Shown here: positions 43,848 through 53,213 of the stretch, in pieces
Layout of the letters: each line of letters opens with the position of its first letter
Numbering within the stretch: position 1 is the first letter of the stretch
From: Salinivirgaceae bacterium
GTDB taxonomy: Bacteria > Bacteroidota > Bacteroidia > Bacteroidales > SZUA-534
DNA: 64,000 bases
Direction: 5' to 3'
Assembly: GCA_017645945.1 (NCBI GenBank)
Contig: JAGCNL010000051.1
Span: 85,315-149,314 of the forward strand
The notes under the pieces: model-generated
Databases searched by the model: none
What the model was told of the DNA's origin: nothing
Seen by the model: only the letters and a program-made list of their open reading frames with translations
Program-made: the position numbers and the translations under genes

Positions 43848-45209
43848 ATGGAACAGCAAAACGCAAACATCATTGCAGCGATTGATGTCGGCACGACAAA
43901 AATCGTGGCACTCGTTGGCCGGAAAGACGAAAACGGCACAATTGAAGTGATTGGCTACGGCCGCACCGAATCGAAAGGCGTACGCCGCGGCGCGGTGCTC
44001 AACATTGAGGAGACCTGCCGCTCGATAAAAGAGGCTGTGGCACAAGCCGAAGAGACATCGGGTTATAAGATTACCGAAGCTTACGTTGGCATTGCGGGGC
44101 AGCACATCCGCAGTGCGCGCCAGAATTGCACCATCTACCGCAACTCGGCTAACGACCCAATCACAAAAGCTGATGTCGATTCTCTCATCAGTCAGATGCA
44201 TGAGGTGCCAACTGAAATGGGTGAGGAAGTGCTGCACATTCTTCCTCAGAAATACAAGGTTGACGGCGAAGATGATATCAAAAACCCCGTCGGTATTTCG
44301 GGCAAGAAACTGGAAGGCGATTTCCATATTGTATTTGGTCAGACGGCAGCAGCCAACAACCTTCGCCGCTGCGTTGAAAACAACGGAATCAAAGTTAAGA
44401 GTCTGATTCTTGAGCCTTTGGCATCAGCCACAGCTGTGCTGTCGAACGACGATAAAGAGCTTGGTGTGGCGCTTGTCGACATTGGCGGCGGCACCACCGA
44501 TGTGGCCGTCTTCAAAAACGGGCAAATCTTCCATACTGCAGTTATCCCGTTTGGCGGTGACATCATCACAAGCGACATCAAAGAAGGATGCAAAATACTT
44601 GAGCGTCAAGCCGAAAGCCTTAAAGTACAATGCGGCCAAGCCATTGTCACACCCAACATCAAAAACAAAATTGTAGCAATTCCTGGTTCTGGCGGCCTCA
44701 AACAGAAGGAAATATCACTCGACTATCTGGCAATGATAATTCAGGCGCGGATGAACGAGATTATAGCCACTGTGAAACAGATTTTGGAGAGTGCGGGCGT
44801 GAAGGACAGCTTGGGTGCGGGCGTGGTGCTGACTGGTGGCGGCGCAATGCTTCGCTACATTGCAAACCTATTTGCATATGGCACGGCACTTGAACCCCGC
44901 ATTGGTGTGCCAAACTTGCACATCAAGTCCAAAATTGAATCGGTAACAACAATGCCAAGCAATTCGACATCAATAGGTTTGCTGATGATGGGCTTCAACA
45001 ACAATTTCAACGACGGCATCAACATCGACAAACGTATTGAATCGGAAGAAATAAAACAGGAAGCCTCTGAAAAAGAATCTGTTAACAACGAGGAATCCTT
45101 TGAAGATAAAAAAGTGAAACCGAAAAAGGGCAAGGCAATCGAAAAACTATCAAGTGCGTGGAATACTGCCTTTGACTGGCTCACAGCTGTTGACGACAAT
45201 CAATTATAA
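43848..45209 (+). CDS. ftsA: Cell division protein FtsA
   Basis: FtsA is an actin-like ATPase that tethers FtsZ to the membrane. The 453-residue protein has phosphate 1 AAIDVGTTKIVALVGRKDEN at the start, the 1C domain (GYKITEAYVGIAGQHIRSAR), phosphate 2 VALVDIGGGTTDVAVFKNGQ and the adenosine motif GAGVVLTGGGAMLRYIANLF. The C-terminus carries a charged, probably disordered linker (about 385-430) and ends in an amphipathic IEKLSSAWNTAFDWLTAV helix, the likely membrane anchor. ftsZ follows after 19 bp. Confidence 0.97.
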   Translation: MEQQNANIIAAIDVGTTKIVALVGRKDENGTIEVIGYGRTESKGVRRGAVLNIEETCRSIKEAVAQAEETSGYKITEAYVGIAGQHIRSARQNCTIYRNSANDPITKADVDSLISQMHEVPTEMGEEVLHILPQKYKVDGEDDIKNPVGISGKKLEGDFHIVFGQTAAANNLRRCVENNGIKVKSLILEPLASATAVLSNDDKELGVALVDIGGGTTDVAVFKNGQIFHTAVIPFGGDIITSDIKEGCKILERQAESLKVQCGQAIVTPNIKNKIVAIPGSGGLKQKEISLDYLAMIIQARMNEIIATVKQILESAGVKDSLGAGVVLTGGGAMLRYIANLFAYGTALEPRIGVPNLHIKSKIESVTTMPSNSTSIGLLMMGFNNNFNDGINIDKRIESEEIKQEASEKESVNNEESFEDKKVKPKKGKAIEKLSSAWNTAFDWLTAVDDNQL

Positions 45210-45228
45210 ACCTTAAAAATTATAGACC

Positions 45229-46665
45229 ATGGAAGGACTTATGAATTTCGGATTCGAGAAAGGCAAATCGAATATTATCAAGGTGATAGGTGTTGGTGGA
45301 AGCGGCGGAAACGCTGTCAACCACATGTTCAACAAAGGCATCACGGGTGTCGATTTTGTGGTGTGCAACACCGATGAGCAGGCGCTGCACAACAGCCCCA
45401 TCGACAATAAGATACAGTTGGGTGCAACGCTCACCCAAGGTTTGGGCGCAGGCAACGAGCCGAGCCAAGGACGCGAGGCCGCACGCGAAAGTTACGACGA
45501 CATTGCCGCAATGCTGTCGCAGAACGCCAAGATGGTGTTTGTGACCGCAGGCATGGGCGGCGGCACTGGCACAGGCGCAGCACCCGTCATTGCACAGCAG
45601 GCAAAGGATATGGGTATCCTGACTGTGGGCATTGTTACTCTGCCGTTCAGATTTGAAGGTTCGAAGCGCAAGAACCACGCCATCGAAGGTTTGAAGGAAA
45701 TGCGCAAAAGTGTTGACGCACTGCTGGTTATCGACAACGAAAAAATCCGCGAGATTTACGGCAACTGCCCATCGAGCCAGGCTTTCGGCTATGCTGACGA
45801 CATACTGACCTTGGCCGCCAAAGGCATTGCCGAAATCATCACCGTTCACGGCATTGTAAACGTCGATTTTGCTGATGTCAAGACAGTTATGACCGACAGC
45901 GGCATTGCTCTGATGGGCTCGGCCAGCGCAACTGGCGAGAACCGCGCCATCGAGGCCATCGAAAAAGCCATGCACTCTCCGCTCCTAAGCAACAACGACA
46001 TCCGCGGTGCGAAGAACATCCTGCTCAACATCATCTCAAGCAGCGAACACGAATCGACAATGGACGAGGTTTGCGGTATCAACGACTACGTACAGGAGGC
46101 TGCTGGCTTCAACGCCGACATCATCTGGGGTAACACCATCGACAACTCGCTGGGCGATGCTTTGAGCGTGACAGTCATTGCCACAGGCTTCGACGATGAC
46201 AGCCTAAACGATTTTCTGCCTCAACAGCCTAAAGAGAAGGAAGTTGAAGTATTGAAAGACAATGCGACTCGGGTAAATACCAAAGAGGAAACGACTCAAC
46301 AGCCTGCCAACGGCAGCTTCGGTTTCGAAACCGATTTCCCGACCAACGACCCCAATAAAATTGAGCGTTTGGTACTCGAAGACATCAAGCCGATGGACTA
46401 CGAAAAACGCCAGGCTGAGCTTGACTTCGGAAAGGGCGACAACTCATTACAGAATTCTTTCTCTCAGGCACAGCCGCTGCGCTACGGCACCGAGCAGGAC
46501 GTGATTGATATGGAAAGCCAGCCCGCCTACATGCGCCTACGCCAACAAACACAGAATCAAGAACCTACATCAGAGAACAGCCAGCCGCAAATGTCGCGCA
46601 TGACACTTTCGAGCGACGGCAAGCTACGCGAGAACAACTCGTTTCTGTTCGATAATGTAGATTAA
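45229..46665 (+). CDS. ftsZ: Cell division GTPase FtsZ
   Basis: FtsZ polymerises into the division ring. The 478-residue tubulin homologue shows VIGVGGSGGNAVNHMF, VCNTDEQAL, the GTP-binding loop AGMGGGTGTGAAPVIA (about 107-122) and the T7 synergy region (NVDFADVKTVM). After a long variable linker (about 320-460, Q/E-rich) a conserved C-terminal peptide RENNSFLFDNVD closes the protein; it is the expected binding site for FtsA. Four residues precede an alternative ATG at 45241, so the true start may be either. It is the last division gene of the cluster. Confidence 0.97.
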   Translation: MEGLMNFGFEKGKSNIIKVIGVGGSGGNAVNHMFNKGITGVDFVVCNTDEQALHNSPIDNKIQLGATLTQGLGAGNEPSQGREAARESYDDIAAMLSQNAKMVFVTAGMGGGTGTGAAPVIAQQAKDMGILTVGIVTLPFRFEGSKRKNHAIEGLKEMRKSVDALLVIDNEKIREIYGNCPSSQAFGYADDILTLAAKGIAEIITVHGIVNVDFADVKTVMTDSGIALMGSASATGENRAIEAIEKAMHSPLLSNNDIRGAKNILLNIISSSEHESTMDEVCGINDYVQEAAGFNADIIWGNTIDNSLGDALSVTVIATGFDDDSLNDFLPQQPKEKEVEVLKDNATRVNTKEETTQQPANGSFGFETDFPTNDPNKIERLVLEDIKPMDYEKRQAELDFGKGDNSLQNSFSQAQPLRYGTEQDVIDMESQPAYMRLRQQTQNQEPTSENSQPQMSRMTLSSDGKLRENNSFLFDNVD

Positions 46666-46788
46666 ATGATTGGTTTAGAGTTTAGAAGTTGAGTAAGTTT
46701 AGACTATGTCATCAAAGTGCAGAAGAACAACCAAGATTTTGATTTCTAAATCCTAAATCCTAATTTCTAATTACATAAATAATTGAAG
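46666..46788 (+). repeat. Degenerate repeats between ftsZ and lpxD
   Basis: GTTTAGAGTTTAG (46676-46688) is the exact complement of CTAAACTCTAAAC before ftsQ. The second half, GATTTCTAAATCCTAAATCC and TAATTTCTAATTAC (46741-46774), matches the TTCTAATTCCTAAC family seen before yidC and wzt and runs up to the lpxD start. No terminator hairpin for ftsZ is visible. Confidence 0.6.
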
Positions 46789-47823
46789 ATGATAGAATTT
46801 ACAGCCGCACAAATAGCAGAGGCCCTGAAGGGCAAGGTTGTCGGCAATGCCGATGCGAAACTGCGCGATGTTGCGAAGATTGAGGAAGGCCGCGAGGGCG
46901 CACTATCGTTCCTGGCAAACCCGAAATACACACCGTACATCTACACCACCAAATCGTCGGCGGTGCTGGTGAACCGCGATTTCAAACCGGAAGAGCCCGT
47001 GCAGACAACACTCATTTACGTGGATAATGCCTATGAGGCGTTCGCATCGCTACTCGATATGGTGGCCGAGGCCGTCATTCCGCGCAAAAGCGGCATTGAG
47101 CAGCCTTCGTTCATCGACCCGTCGGCACAATACGGCGAGGGCTTGTATCTGGGCGCTTTCGCCTACATCGGCCCGAACGCCCGCATCGGCAAGAATGTAA
47201 AGATTTACCCACAATGCTATATCGGTGATAATGTGAAGATTGGCGACAACTGCATCATCTACCCTGGTGTGAAAATCTACTACAATTGCGTGCTTGGCAA
47301 CAACGTGACGCTGCATGCCGGCACCACCATCGGCGCCGACGGCTTTGGCTTCGCGCCCAACAGCGACAACAATTACAAGAAGATTCCGCAGATTGGCAAC
47401 GTGATAATTGAGGATTATGTTGAGATTGGCGCAAATGCATGCGTTGACCGCGCCACAATGGGCTCAACCATCGTTCACAAGGGTGTGAAACTCGACAATC
47501 TGGTGCAGATTGGCCACAACGTGCAGATTGGCGACAACACTGTGATGTCGGCACAATGTGGCGTTGCAGGCTCAACAAAGATTGGCCGCAACTGCATGTG
47601 CGGCGGCCAGGTGGGCTTTGCACCACACATCAGCATAGCTGATGGCGCCCACATTGGCGCACAATCGGGCCTGAACGCTTCAATCAAAACCGAAAACGCC
47701 ACACTCTTCGGCTCGCCCGTCTTCGACTTCAAGGATTGGGTGCGGTCATACGTGGTTTTCCGCAAACTGCCCGATATTGCCAAACGTCTTGACAAGGTTG
47801 AGAAACTGATGGCCGAAAAATAG
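46789..47823 (+). CDS. lpxD: UDP-3-O-acylglucosamine N-acyltransferase LpxD
   Basis: LpxD adds the N-linked hydroxyacyl chain in lipid A synthesis. The 344-residue protein has the N-terminal uridine-binding domain ([40 protein letters not shown]), then a long left-handed beta-helix of hexapeptide repeats. The catalytic region is [20 protein letters not shown], with more repeats ([20 protein letters not shown]) and a C-terminal helix. A TTG 6 bp upstream could also start translation, but the ATG at 46789 is preferred. In Bacteroidota lpxD is usually near lpxC/fabZ and lpxA; here it follows ftsZ and is closed by its own terminator. Confidence 0.96.
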   Translation: MIEFTAAQIAEALKGKVVGNADAKLRDVAKIEEGREGALSFLANPKYTPYIYTTKSSAVLVNRDFKPEEPVQTTLIYVDNAYEAFASLLDMVAEAVIPRKSGIEQPSFIDPSAQYGEGLYLGAFAYIGPNARIGKNVKIYPQCYIGDNVKIGDNCIIYPGVKIYYNCVLGNNVTLHAGTTIGADGFGFAPNSDNNYKKIPQIGNVIIEDYVEIGANACVDRATMGSTIVHKGVKLDNLVQIGHNVQIGDNTVMSAQCGVAGSTKIGRNCMCGGQVGFAPHISIADGAHIGAQSGLNASIKTENATLFGSPVFDFKDWVRSYVVFRKLPDIAKRLDKVEKLMAEK

Positions 47824-47847
47824 CCGCATACGGATTCCGTAACCTTC

Positions 47848-47879
47848 ACGCCTCGCTGGATTTCCAACGGGGCGTTTTT
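47848..47879 (+). terminator. Intrinsic terminator after lpxD
   Basis: ACGCCTCG (47848-47855) pairs with CGGGGCGT (47868-47875, one G-U) around a 12-base loop and is followed by TTTTT. It ends the long dcw-lpxD transcription unit. Confidence 0.85.
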
Positions 47880-47919
47880 GTCCATGCTCGGCAAACGCAA
47901 TCTATTTTAAGCCAGCATA

Positions 47920-47951
47920 TTTGCTATTACATTTTTATTTCGCCATATTTG
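47920..47951 (+). promoter_or_regulatory. Promoter of the CpsB-type phosphatase gene
   Basis: TTTG (47920-47923) is followed after 20 bp by CATATTTG (47944-47951), a 7-of-8 match to TAnnTTTG. The spacing fits the Bacteroidota consensus and the ATG lies 15 bp downstream. Confidence 0.65.
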
Positions 47952-47966
47952 CAGAAACATCATCTT

Positions 47967-48713
47967 ATGGGATTTTTGGGATTGTTCAGCAAAAAAAAGG
48001 AACCCATGGTGCCTTTACGGGATCTTGGGCTGACTTGCGACATGCACTCGCACCTGATTCCGGGTGTCGATGATGGCTCGCAATCGGCCAAAGACAGCAT
48101 CCTCATGATTAAAGGCATGAGCGAGATGGGATATAAAAAGCTGATAATCACGCCCCATTTCATGACTGGTTTTTACAACAACACCGCCGATGGTGTCAGA
48201 CACGCGCTGTCGATGCTGAAAGAGGGTGTTTCCCGCCAAGACATTGACATCGAACTTGATGTTGCCGCCGAATACTACATCGACTACGATTTCATGCAAG
48301 ATCTTGACAAAAAGCCGATGCTGACCTTCGGTAACAAAATGCTGCTTTTTGAATGTTCGTTCACCAACCAGCACCGCAACTTCGACGAGACCGTTTTCGA
48401 GATGCAGATTAACGGATACAAACCCGTGCTGGCCCACCCTGAGCGCTATACTTACTGGCACGGCGCCACTAGTCTGATGCATGAATTCCACGACCGCGGA
48501 ATCCTCTTCCAGCTCAACCTGCTTTCGATTATCGGGGCATACTCATCCAGTGTCAACAAAGCCGCCATGGCCCTCATCGACAACGGCTTGTGCGATTTCA
48601 TCGGCACCGATTTGCATAATCCCAATCACCTGTCCCTCATCGAAAACGCAATGATTCCCGCAAGCCTCTTTGAAAAACTCAGCAAACTGAAATTGTTGAA
48701 TAATAGCATTTAA
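47967..48713 (+). CDS. CpsB/YwqE-type tyrosine-protein phosphatase (PHP family)
   Basis: This 248-residue PHP-family metal enzyme is of the CpsB/YwqE/Wzb-analogue kind that removes phosphate from the tyrosine kinase controlling polysaccharide chain length. The metal-binding start is GLTCDMHSHLIPGVDDGSQS, followed by KKLIITPHFMTGF, LLFECSF, NGYKPVLAHPERYTY and a final DFIGTDLHN. The ATG at 47967 (MGFLGLFSKKKEP) is chosen over an upstream one at 47949 because it fits the family and follows the promoter. It faces the surface-polysaccharide operon, which suits a regulatory role there. The cognate kinase is not in the window. Confidence 0.9.
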   Translation: MGFLGLFSKKKEPMVPLRDLGLTCDMHSHLIPGVDDGSQSAKDSILMIKGMSEMGYKKLIITPHFMTGFYNNTADGVRHALSMLKEGVSRQDIDIELDVAAEYYIDYDFMQDLDKKPMLTFGNKMLLFECSFTNQHRNFDETVFEMQINGYKPVLAHPERYTYWHGATSLMHEFHDRGILFQLNLLSIIGAYSSSVNKAAMALIDNGLCDFIGTDLHNPNHLSLIENAMIPASLFEKLSKLKLLNNSI

Positions 48714-48728
48714 GCCTGCTGAGAGTAA

Positions 48729-48745
48729 TTACATTACAAATGTAA
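48729..48745. terminator. Palindrome between convergent genes, possible terminator
   Basis: TTACATT and AATGTAA form a perfect 7-bp stem with a 3-base loop in an AT-rich context, between the stop codons of the phosphatase gene and the LtaS-like gene. The low GC makes it a weak terminator candidate. Confidence 0.45.
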
Positions 48746-48772
48746 AATTACAATCGAGCTCCATGCGATCTC

Positions 48773-50527
48773 TTATTGCGCCAACTTGGTATTATGCCTG
48801 AACCAATCGCTACGAATCATTTTATCCGATAAACTATAGGCTTCTTCCTCTGTTATTTTTCTGTTGTTTCGCGCTACGCTATCGAGAAGATTTACCCCAA
48901 AACCTTTCCAATAATAATCATCGGCACCAATACAATGAAGAATGGTTGGAAAAATGTCCATTTGATAGCATAAGTCATCAATCACTGTTCTTTCTTTGAT
49001 TGTTGGCGAATATATTATTAGCGGGCAATATGACTCATCTTTTGGAATAGGATAGTTGTATTTTTCAGCAAAAGATTGAAATTCTCGCAACATTGTGCTT
49101 TTGAATACTGTATGGTCGCCTGTTATTACAATAGTTGTATTTGCAAGCAACGAGTCGCTTTCAATTTTCTGTAAGAAATCACCAATGCAACTATCGGTGT
49201 AATGAAGACAATTCAGGTATTTTGCCAAATTTGCGTCAAAATCTTCGCCGAAATATAAGTCGAAACTGCCAACTTTATCAAATGGACCGTGCATTGATAT
49301 CGTAATTGCCTGCACGCAATAGGGAACAGATACTGTGTCCAAACAAGATTTCAGCATATCAAACACAACTTCATCTTTCCCTGTACTTGGTTTAGGTTTA
49401 TATGAAAAATTATATCCATAAGACTCACTAATAACCGTTTGATTCCAAGCCCTATTGGGATATAGTACACCACTGTTATTGAACAAATGAGCAAAACAAG
49501 GAAATATGTTAGTGCCATATTTAACGCAAGCTGCACCAGGATGAATAGGCAATAATCCTGTATTTATTATCATTTGTCCGTCACCCGAGGTTCCTTGCAA
49601 GACTTGAGATTTTATTTTGGAACAATACAGACATTCTCCATTGATCAGACATTCTAGATTTTGCGCAATTGACTTATGATTCGCATCTGACAACCCAATT
49701 GGCCAACTTTCCAAACTTTCGACCAATATTAACAACAGATTTGATTTCGGAACAATTGGGGTGTCGTTGCTGACGGTTGTCAGTCTGGATATTAAATCAT
49801 TGTCAGTTTTAGAAATACAAATTTCAGGCTCACCTGTTATAGATTTATCAAGATAATACACGATTTCTGCAATAGCATATTGCAGTATGGAACTGCCCTC
49901 AATATACCACGATTCCCATTCTGCATAATATCCTGCCGCAGCATACCTTGGCGCCACAAACAGACCTTTGTATTTGGGCCAATCTCTAGGCCTCGGAGCG
50001 TGTTTCATATCGTAATCGCATCCACATAATGCATTGATAATATGAGATAAAACCGCAAATCCTATAGAAATGCCCCATAATTTCCAATTACGGCTATTGC
50101 TACCTTTTACGAGAATGGCAACTACCAATACAATGACGCTTGTAAGCAATATAAACAAGCACTCCCCATTAACATATAGCCATATCGACGACCAAAAACC
50201 ATTCATATTGTCCACCATAGATATGGCATCTGCGTTTATAAACAAGTCATTTGCTCGATAGTAGATGATGTTTGCTATCATCCACAAATCAATCAATACA
50301 GATATTATTATTGTCCACCAATAGTGTTTGGTTAGGAAAATGAATGATGATATAAAAACGGCTGGTAATAGTTTTGAAGCGTAAAACGCAATAAATTCCG
50401 TAGGTGCGTGCCACAATGACGAGAAAGCTATATACCTAAAACATGAATAGTGAAATACGATGCATTGCAAAAGAATCAATAATGTAAAAGTTATAAAAAC
50501 TATTACCGAATGTTTATTTTTCTGCAT
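48773..50527 (-). CDS. LtaS-like sulfatase-fold membrane enzyme
   Basis: The 584-residue protein has several N-terminal membrane helices (VIVFITFTLLILLQCIVFHY and following, to about residue 185) and an extracytoplasmic alkaline-phosphatase/sulfatase-fold domain. The latter shows LLLILVESLESW (metal-binding Glu), the probable nucleophile region VLQGTSGDGQMIINTGLLPI, HGPFDKVG and TTIVITGDHT. Relatives are lipoteichoic-acid synthases and phosphoglycerol or phosphoethanolamine transferases, so it probably adds phosphoglycerol or a similar group to the surface glycan. The frame opens at 50548, but a purine-rich AAAGGAA before the ATG at 50527 supports the later start. It is the last gene of the polysaccharide operon. 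Confidence 0.8.
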   Translation of the reverse strand: MQKNKHSVIVFITFTLLILLQCIVFHYSCFRYIAFSSLWHAPTEFIAFYASKLLPAVFISSFIFLTKHYWWTIIISVLIDLWMIANIIYYRANDLFINADAISMVDNMNGFWSSIWLYVNGECLFILLTSVIVLVVAILVKGSNSRNWKLWGISIGFAVLSHIINALCGCDYDMKHAPRPRDWPKYKGLFVAPRYAAAGYYAEWESWYIEGSSILQYAIAEIVYYLDKSITGEPEICISKTDNDLISRLTTVSNDTPIVPKSNLLLILVESLESWPIGLSDANHKSIAQNLECLINGECLYCSKIKSQVLQGTSGDGQMIINTGLLPIHPGAACVKYGTNIFPCFAHLFNNSGVLYPNRAWNQTVISESYGYNFSYKPKPSTGKDEVVFDMLKSCLDTVSVPYCVQAITISMHGPFDKVGSFDLYFGEDFDANLAKYLNCLHYTDSCIGDFLQKIESDSLLANTTIVITGDHTVFKSTMLREFQSFAEKYNYPIPKDESYCPLIIYSPTIKERTVIDDLCYQMDIFPTILHCIGADDYYWKGFGVNLLDSVARNNRKITEEEAYSLSDKMIRSDWFRHNTKLAQ

Positions 50528-50576
50528 TTTTATTCCTTTTAGTACCATTTATTCATACTATTATATCAATACTTGA

Positions 50577-51353
50577 CTATTGTGTTACCAACTTGTTATC
50601 ATATATGTTTGTTATATGCCCCAAATCAAGACTTCTAATCCCCATATTAGATAAATCGTAAGCAAGAACAGTTGCTGTAGGACCAAGTGATAAAATCACC
50701 AATGGGTAATCAACGGTCTTTGCGCATACAACTATTTTCTCCAATAACGTTTCATATTCAGAAAAAGCATCAATAGATTTTCCCAATACCACCTGGGCAC
50801 TTTTCTTATTGTCAAACAGTTCGTGATTATAATCAAATTCAGAACCTTCTCCTGTTACAAAAACGATATCCCTCCCTTGCCATAAACTTCTAAGCACTTC
50901 AACCCTTTGTTGATTTAACTCCCACGTGATTCTTGCGTTATAGTATTCTTTATGGGATAATAGTTTTCTTACCAAATAAATATTCTCATACCAAAAATCA
51001 CGTGTGTATGCTGTCATCCCATCAATCACATAATCAATTATGCCGATTACACATTTGTTTGTATTAGCATTAACTATTTCACGCAATCTCATCTCCAATA
51101 AACGAGAATGCTTCTGAAACGAAATGTCCTGTCCTGTCATAAGAAGGAACTCCCCATCGCCGAATCTTGATATAGAAACATTAGAATTGACAAGCTTACT
51201 TATTGTTTCATCAACAGATTTTATAACAGGATAGCACTGTTTGAACCCTTGTAAATACTTGTAAACACCATTGTCGGAAACATAAAGTTTCCTTTTGATT
51301 CGTTGTGTTTTTCTATGAATAATATTGCGCAAACCGGCATAGCCCATAAGCAT
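50577..51353 (-). CDS. GT-D fold (DUF1792) glycosyltransferase
   Basis: The 258-residue protein matches the GT-D/DUF1792 family: VSISRFGDGEFLLMTGQDIS near residue 60, with the DGE of the active site. Then come LLEMRLREIVNANTNKCVIG, WELNQQRVEVLRSLWQGRD, IVFVTGEGSEFDYNHELFDN and VILSLGPTATVLAYDLSNMG. The first characterised member is a glucosyltransferase of serine-rich adhesin glycosylation in streptococci; many relatives lie in capsule loci, as here. The donor sugar is unknown. Genes on both sides belong to the same minus-strand operon. Confidence 0.85.
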   Translation of the reverse strand: MLMGYAGLRNIIHRKTQRIKRKLYVSDNGVYKYLQGFKQCYPVIKSVDETISKLVNSNVSISRFGDGEFLLMTGQDISFQKHSRLLEMRLREIVNANTNKCVIGIIDYVIDGMTAYTRDFWYENIYLVRKLLSHKEYYNARITWELNQQRVEVLRSLWQGRDIVFVTGEGSEFDYNHELFDNKKSAQVVLGKSIDAFSEYETLLEKIVVCAKTVDYPLVILSLGPTATVLAYDLSNMGIRSLDLGHITNIYDNKLVTQ

Positions 51354-51358
51354 AACTA

Positions 51359-52534
51359 CTAATCACTTATCAAATCAAGTATTACTTTTTCCTGGTTCTC
51401 CCAATTGTATTCTTTGGCTGCCTTTTTGCAATTGTCTCTGTACTTTGACAAATCCGCGTCTGACATTTTATTAATCGCATCTGCTATTTCTTTTGGGTCA
51501 TTATCGACCAGTACACCTAAATCGTATTTTTCAATTACCAATTTGTTTTCTGGTACATTAGAACCTATTGTCGGTATCCCCGAATGTGTGTATTCAAAAA
51601 GTTTATTCGCAGAAGCTAGGTGTTTGCTTATGTTTATACTGGCCTGAAGATTAATTCCGACATCGGCACCTCTTGTATATTTTAGCAATTCCGAAGACGG
51701 TACCTCATCAATAAAATGGATTTTATTTTGCAATGAGAGGTCAACTGTTCGTTGCTGCATATCGTTTTTAAGCGAACCATCTCCAATGACAAACAAGTGA
51801 ACATTATCTTTCACGTATTTCATTGACTCAATCATCTCAATCAAAGCTCTGCCTGCATTTAAACGACCTTGAAATAACGTAATGAAACTGCCTTGCGGCA
51901 AACCATACTCGGCCCGAAAATCAAATGAGTCCTCGGCTGTTTGCACATTAGGACAATTCATAACTATACTAATATCATCCCTGTGGAATTTATTATGGAA
52001 ATACTCTTTAAACGACGTGCTTGTTGTAACAAATTTGTCTGCCCGCTTTACCATCTTTTTTTCTGCACAATCGCCTAATTTTGTCATCACAAACAATGCC
52101 GCCTTATGCATAATTGATTTATACCATTTTGCCTTACTTGGGAAAAATTGGTTCAATGTACCGACAAAAATCTCGTGGGAATCATATATGACTTTTGAAC
52201 CCAATATCTTCTTTATTTTTAAAGCTGGCTTCAAATCTGGTAAATCGTTAGCCCAGATATAATCATAAGCAACACATTGCTTCAAAACAATTGGAACATA
52301 AAACATAAACTCGTTGTAAAAACAAGAGTGTCTTATGATTTTCACCAAAAGGTTTTCTGTTCTTTCACAACAGAATAGACGTACATTATCTCCAAAAATC
52401 GAACTGTCGGTATTTTTGCCATCCACATAGAAAAGATCAACCGAAGCTACTCTTGACATAGTGTTAATCTCTCTAATAACACGAGAATCACTTGCGATGG
52501 GGCCGTTCAATAATACTGCGACTCTTTTCACCAT
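51359..52534 (-). CDS. GT4-type glycosyltransferase
   Basis: The 391-residue protein has the GT-B fold layout. An N-terminal VAVLLNGPIASDSRVIREIN segment and the acceptor-side WANDLPDLKPALKIKKILG with VIYDSHEIF come first. The donor half has ITLFQGRLNAGRALIEMIES, LFVIGDGSLKNDM, and NKLFEYTHSGIPTIGSNVPE with the conserved Glu. It probably adds one sugar to the lipid-linked glycan on the cytoplasmic side. Its start overlaps the stop of the acyltransferase gene (TAATG), showing tight coupling. Donor and acceptor cannot be told from sequence. Confidence 0.87.
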   Translation of the reverse strand: MVKRVAVLLNGPIASDSRVIREINTMSRVASVDLFYVDGKNTDSSIFGDNVRLFCCERTENLLVKIIRHSCFYNEFMFYVPIVLKQCVAYDYIWANDLPDLKPALKIKKILGSKVIYDSHEIFVGTLNQFFPSKAKWYKSIMHKAALFVMTKLGDCAEKKMVKRADKFVTTSTSFKEYFHNKFHRDDISIVMNCPNVQTAEDSFDFRAEYGLPQGSFITLFQGRLNAGRALIEMIESMKYVKDNVHLFVIGDGSLKNDMQQRTVDLSLQNKIHFIDEVPSSELLKYTRGADVGINLQASINISKHLASANKLFEYTHSGIPTIGSNVPENKLVIEKYDLGVLVDNDPKEIADAINKMSDADLSKYRDNCKKAAKEYNWENQEKVILDLISD

Positions 52535-53193
52535 TACTTCTTTTCAAATTGTTTTACAAACAATTCTGCATTGTTAAAAACTGACTTGAACTTAACCAAC
52601 TCGTTCTTATCCAACTTCCACCATTTTGATTTAATCAGTTTTTCAATTGTGGCTTCATCGAACCTGTAGCGAATAATTTTAGCTGGAACACCTGCCACTA
52701 TTGCGTATGGTGGCACATCTTTATTAACGAAAGCACTTGCTCCAACTACCGCGCCAGTGCCTATTGTAACACCAGACATTATCATTGCGTTTGCAGATAC
52801 AAGCACATCATCTTCTATTATAACGGGTGTCTGTCTTTCCTGCGTGTCCGTATCAACCCAACCTCTTTGGCTTGAATAAAATATCGGACTTGTTCCCAAG
52901 CCATCAAGTTTGTGATTTTCAAGACCGATTTTAACATCGTGTGAAATTGACACATACCTACCAATGCTTTGACAATTTAAAATCTCCGCTCGGTCACCCA
53001 CATACGTATAACTTCCTATCCGTTTTAAGGAATTACCTATCAAAACATTTTTCTTGATAATAAGTTCCTCTCCAAGAATTGACTCATCAACTATATAAGA
53101 CTCAATTAATGAGTTTTTATATCGACGCGGATATATTGAATTTATCTTGTAATAAGTTTTAAAATCTGTCCATATTTTTTTGAGCACACCCAT
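52534..53193 (-). CDS. Hexapeptide-repeat acyltransferase (LbetaH type)
   Basis: The 219-residue protein is rich in left-handed beta-helix hexapeptides: [37 protein letters not shown] and [12 protein letters not shown] turns. The classic CatB/WbbJ end is [40 protein letters not shown] and [15 protein letters not shown]. Such enzymes O- or N-acetylate sugars of surface glycans using acetyl-CoA. The catalytic histidine is plausibly in GLENHKL. It lies between two glycosyltransferase genes in the operon. The exact substrate is unknown. Confidence 0.88.
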   Translation of the reverse strand: MGVLKKIWTDFKTYYKINSIYPRRYKNSLIESYIVDESILGEELIIKKNVLIGNSLKRIGSYTYVGDRAEILNCQSIGRYVSISHDVKIGLENHKLDGLGTSPIFYSSQRGWVDTDTQERQTPVIIEDDVLVSANAMIMSGVTIGTGAVVGASAFVNKDVPPYAIVAGVPAKIIRYRFDEATIEKLIKSKWWKLDKNELVKFKSVFNNAELFVKQFEKK

Positions 53194-53213
53194 TTTAACA
53201 ATAACCCCGTGTT

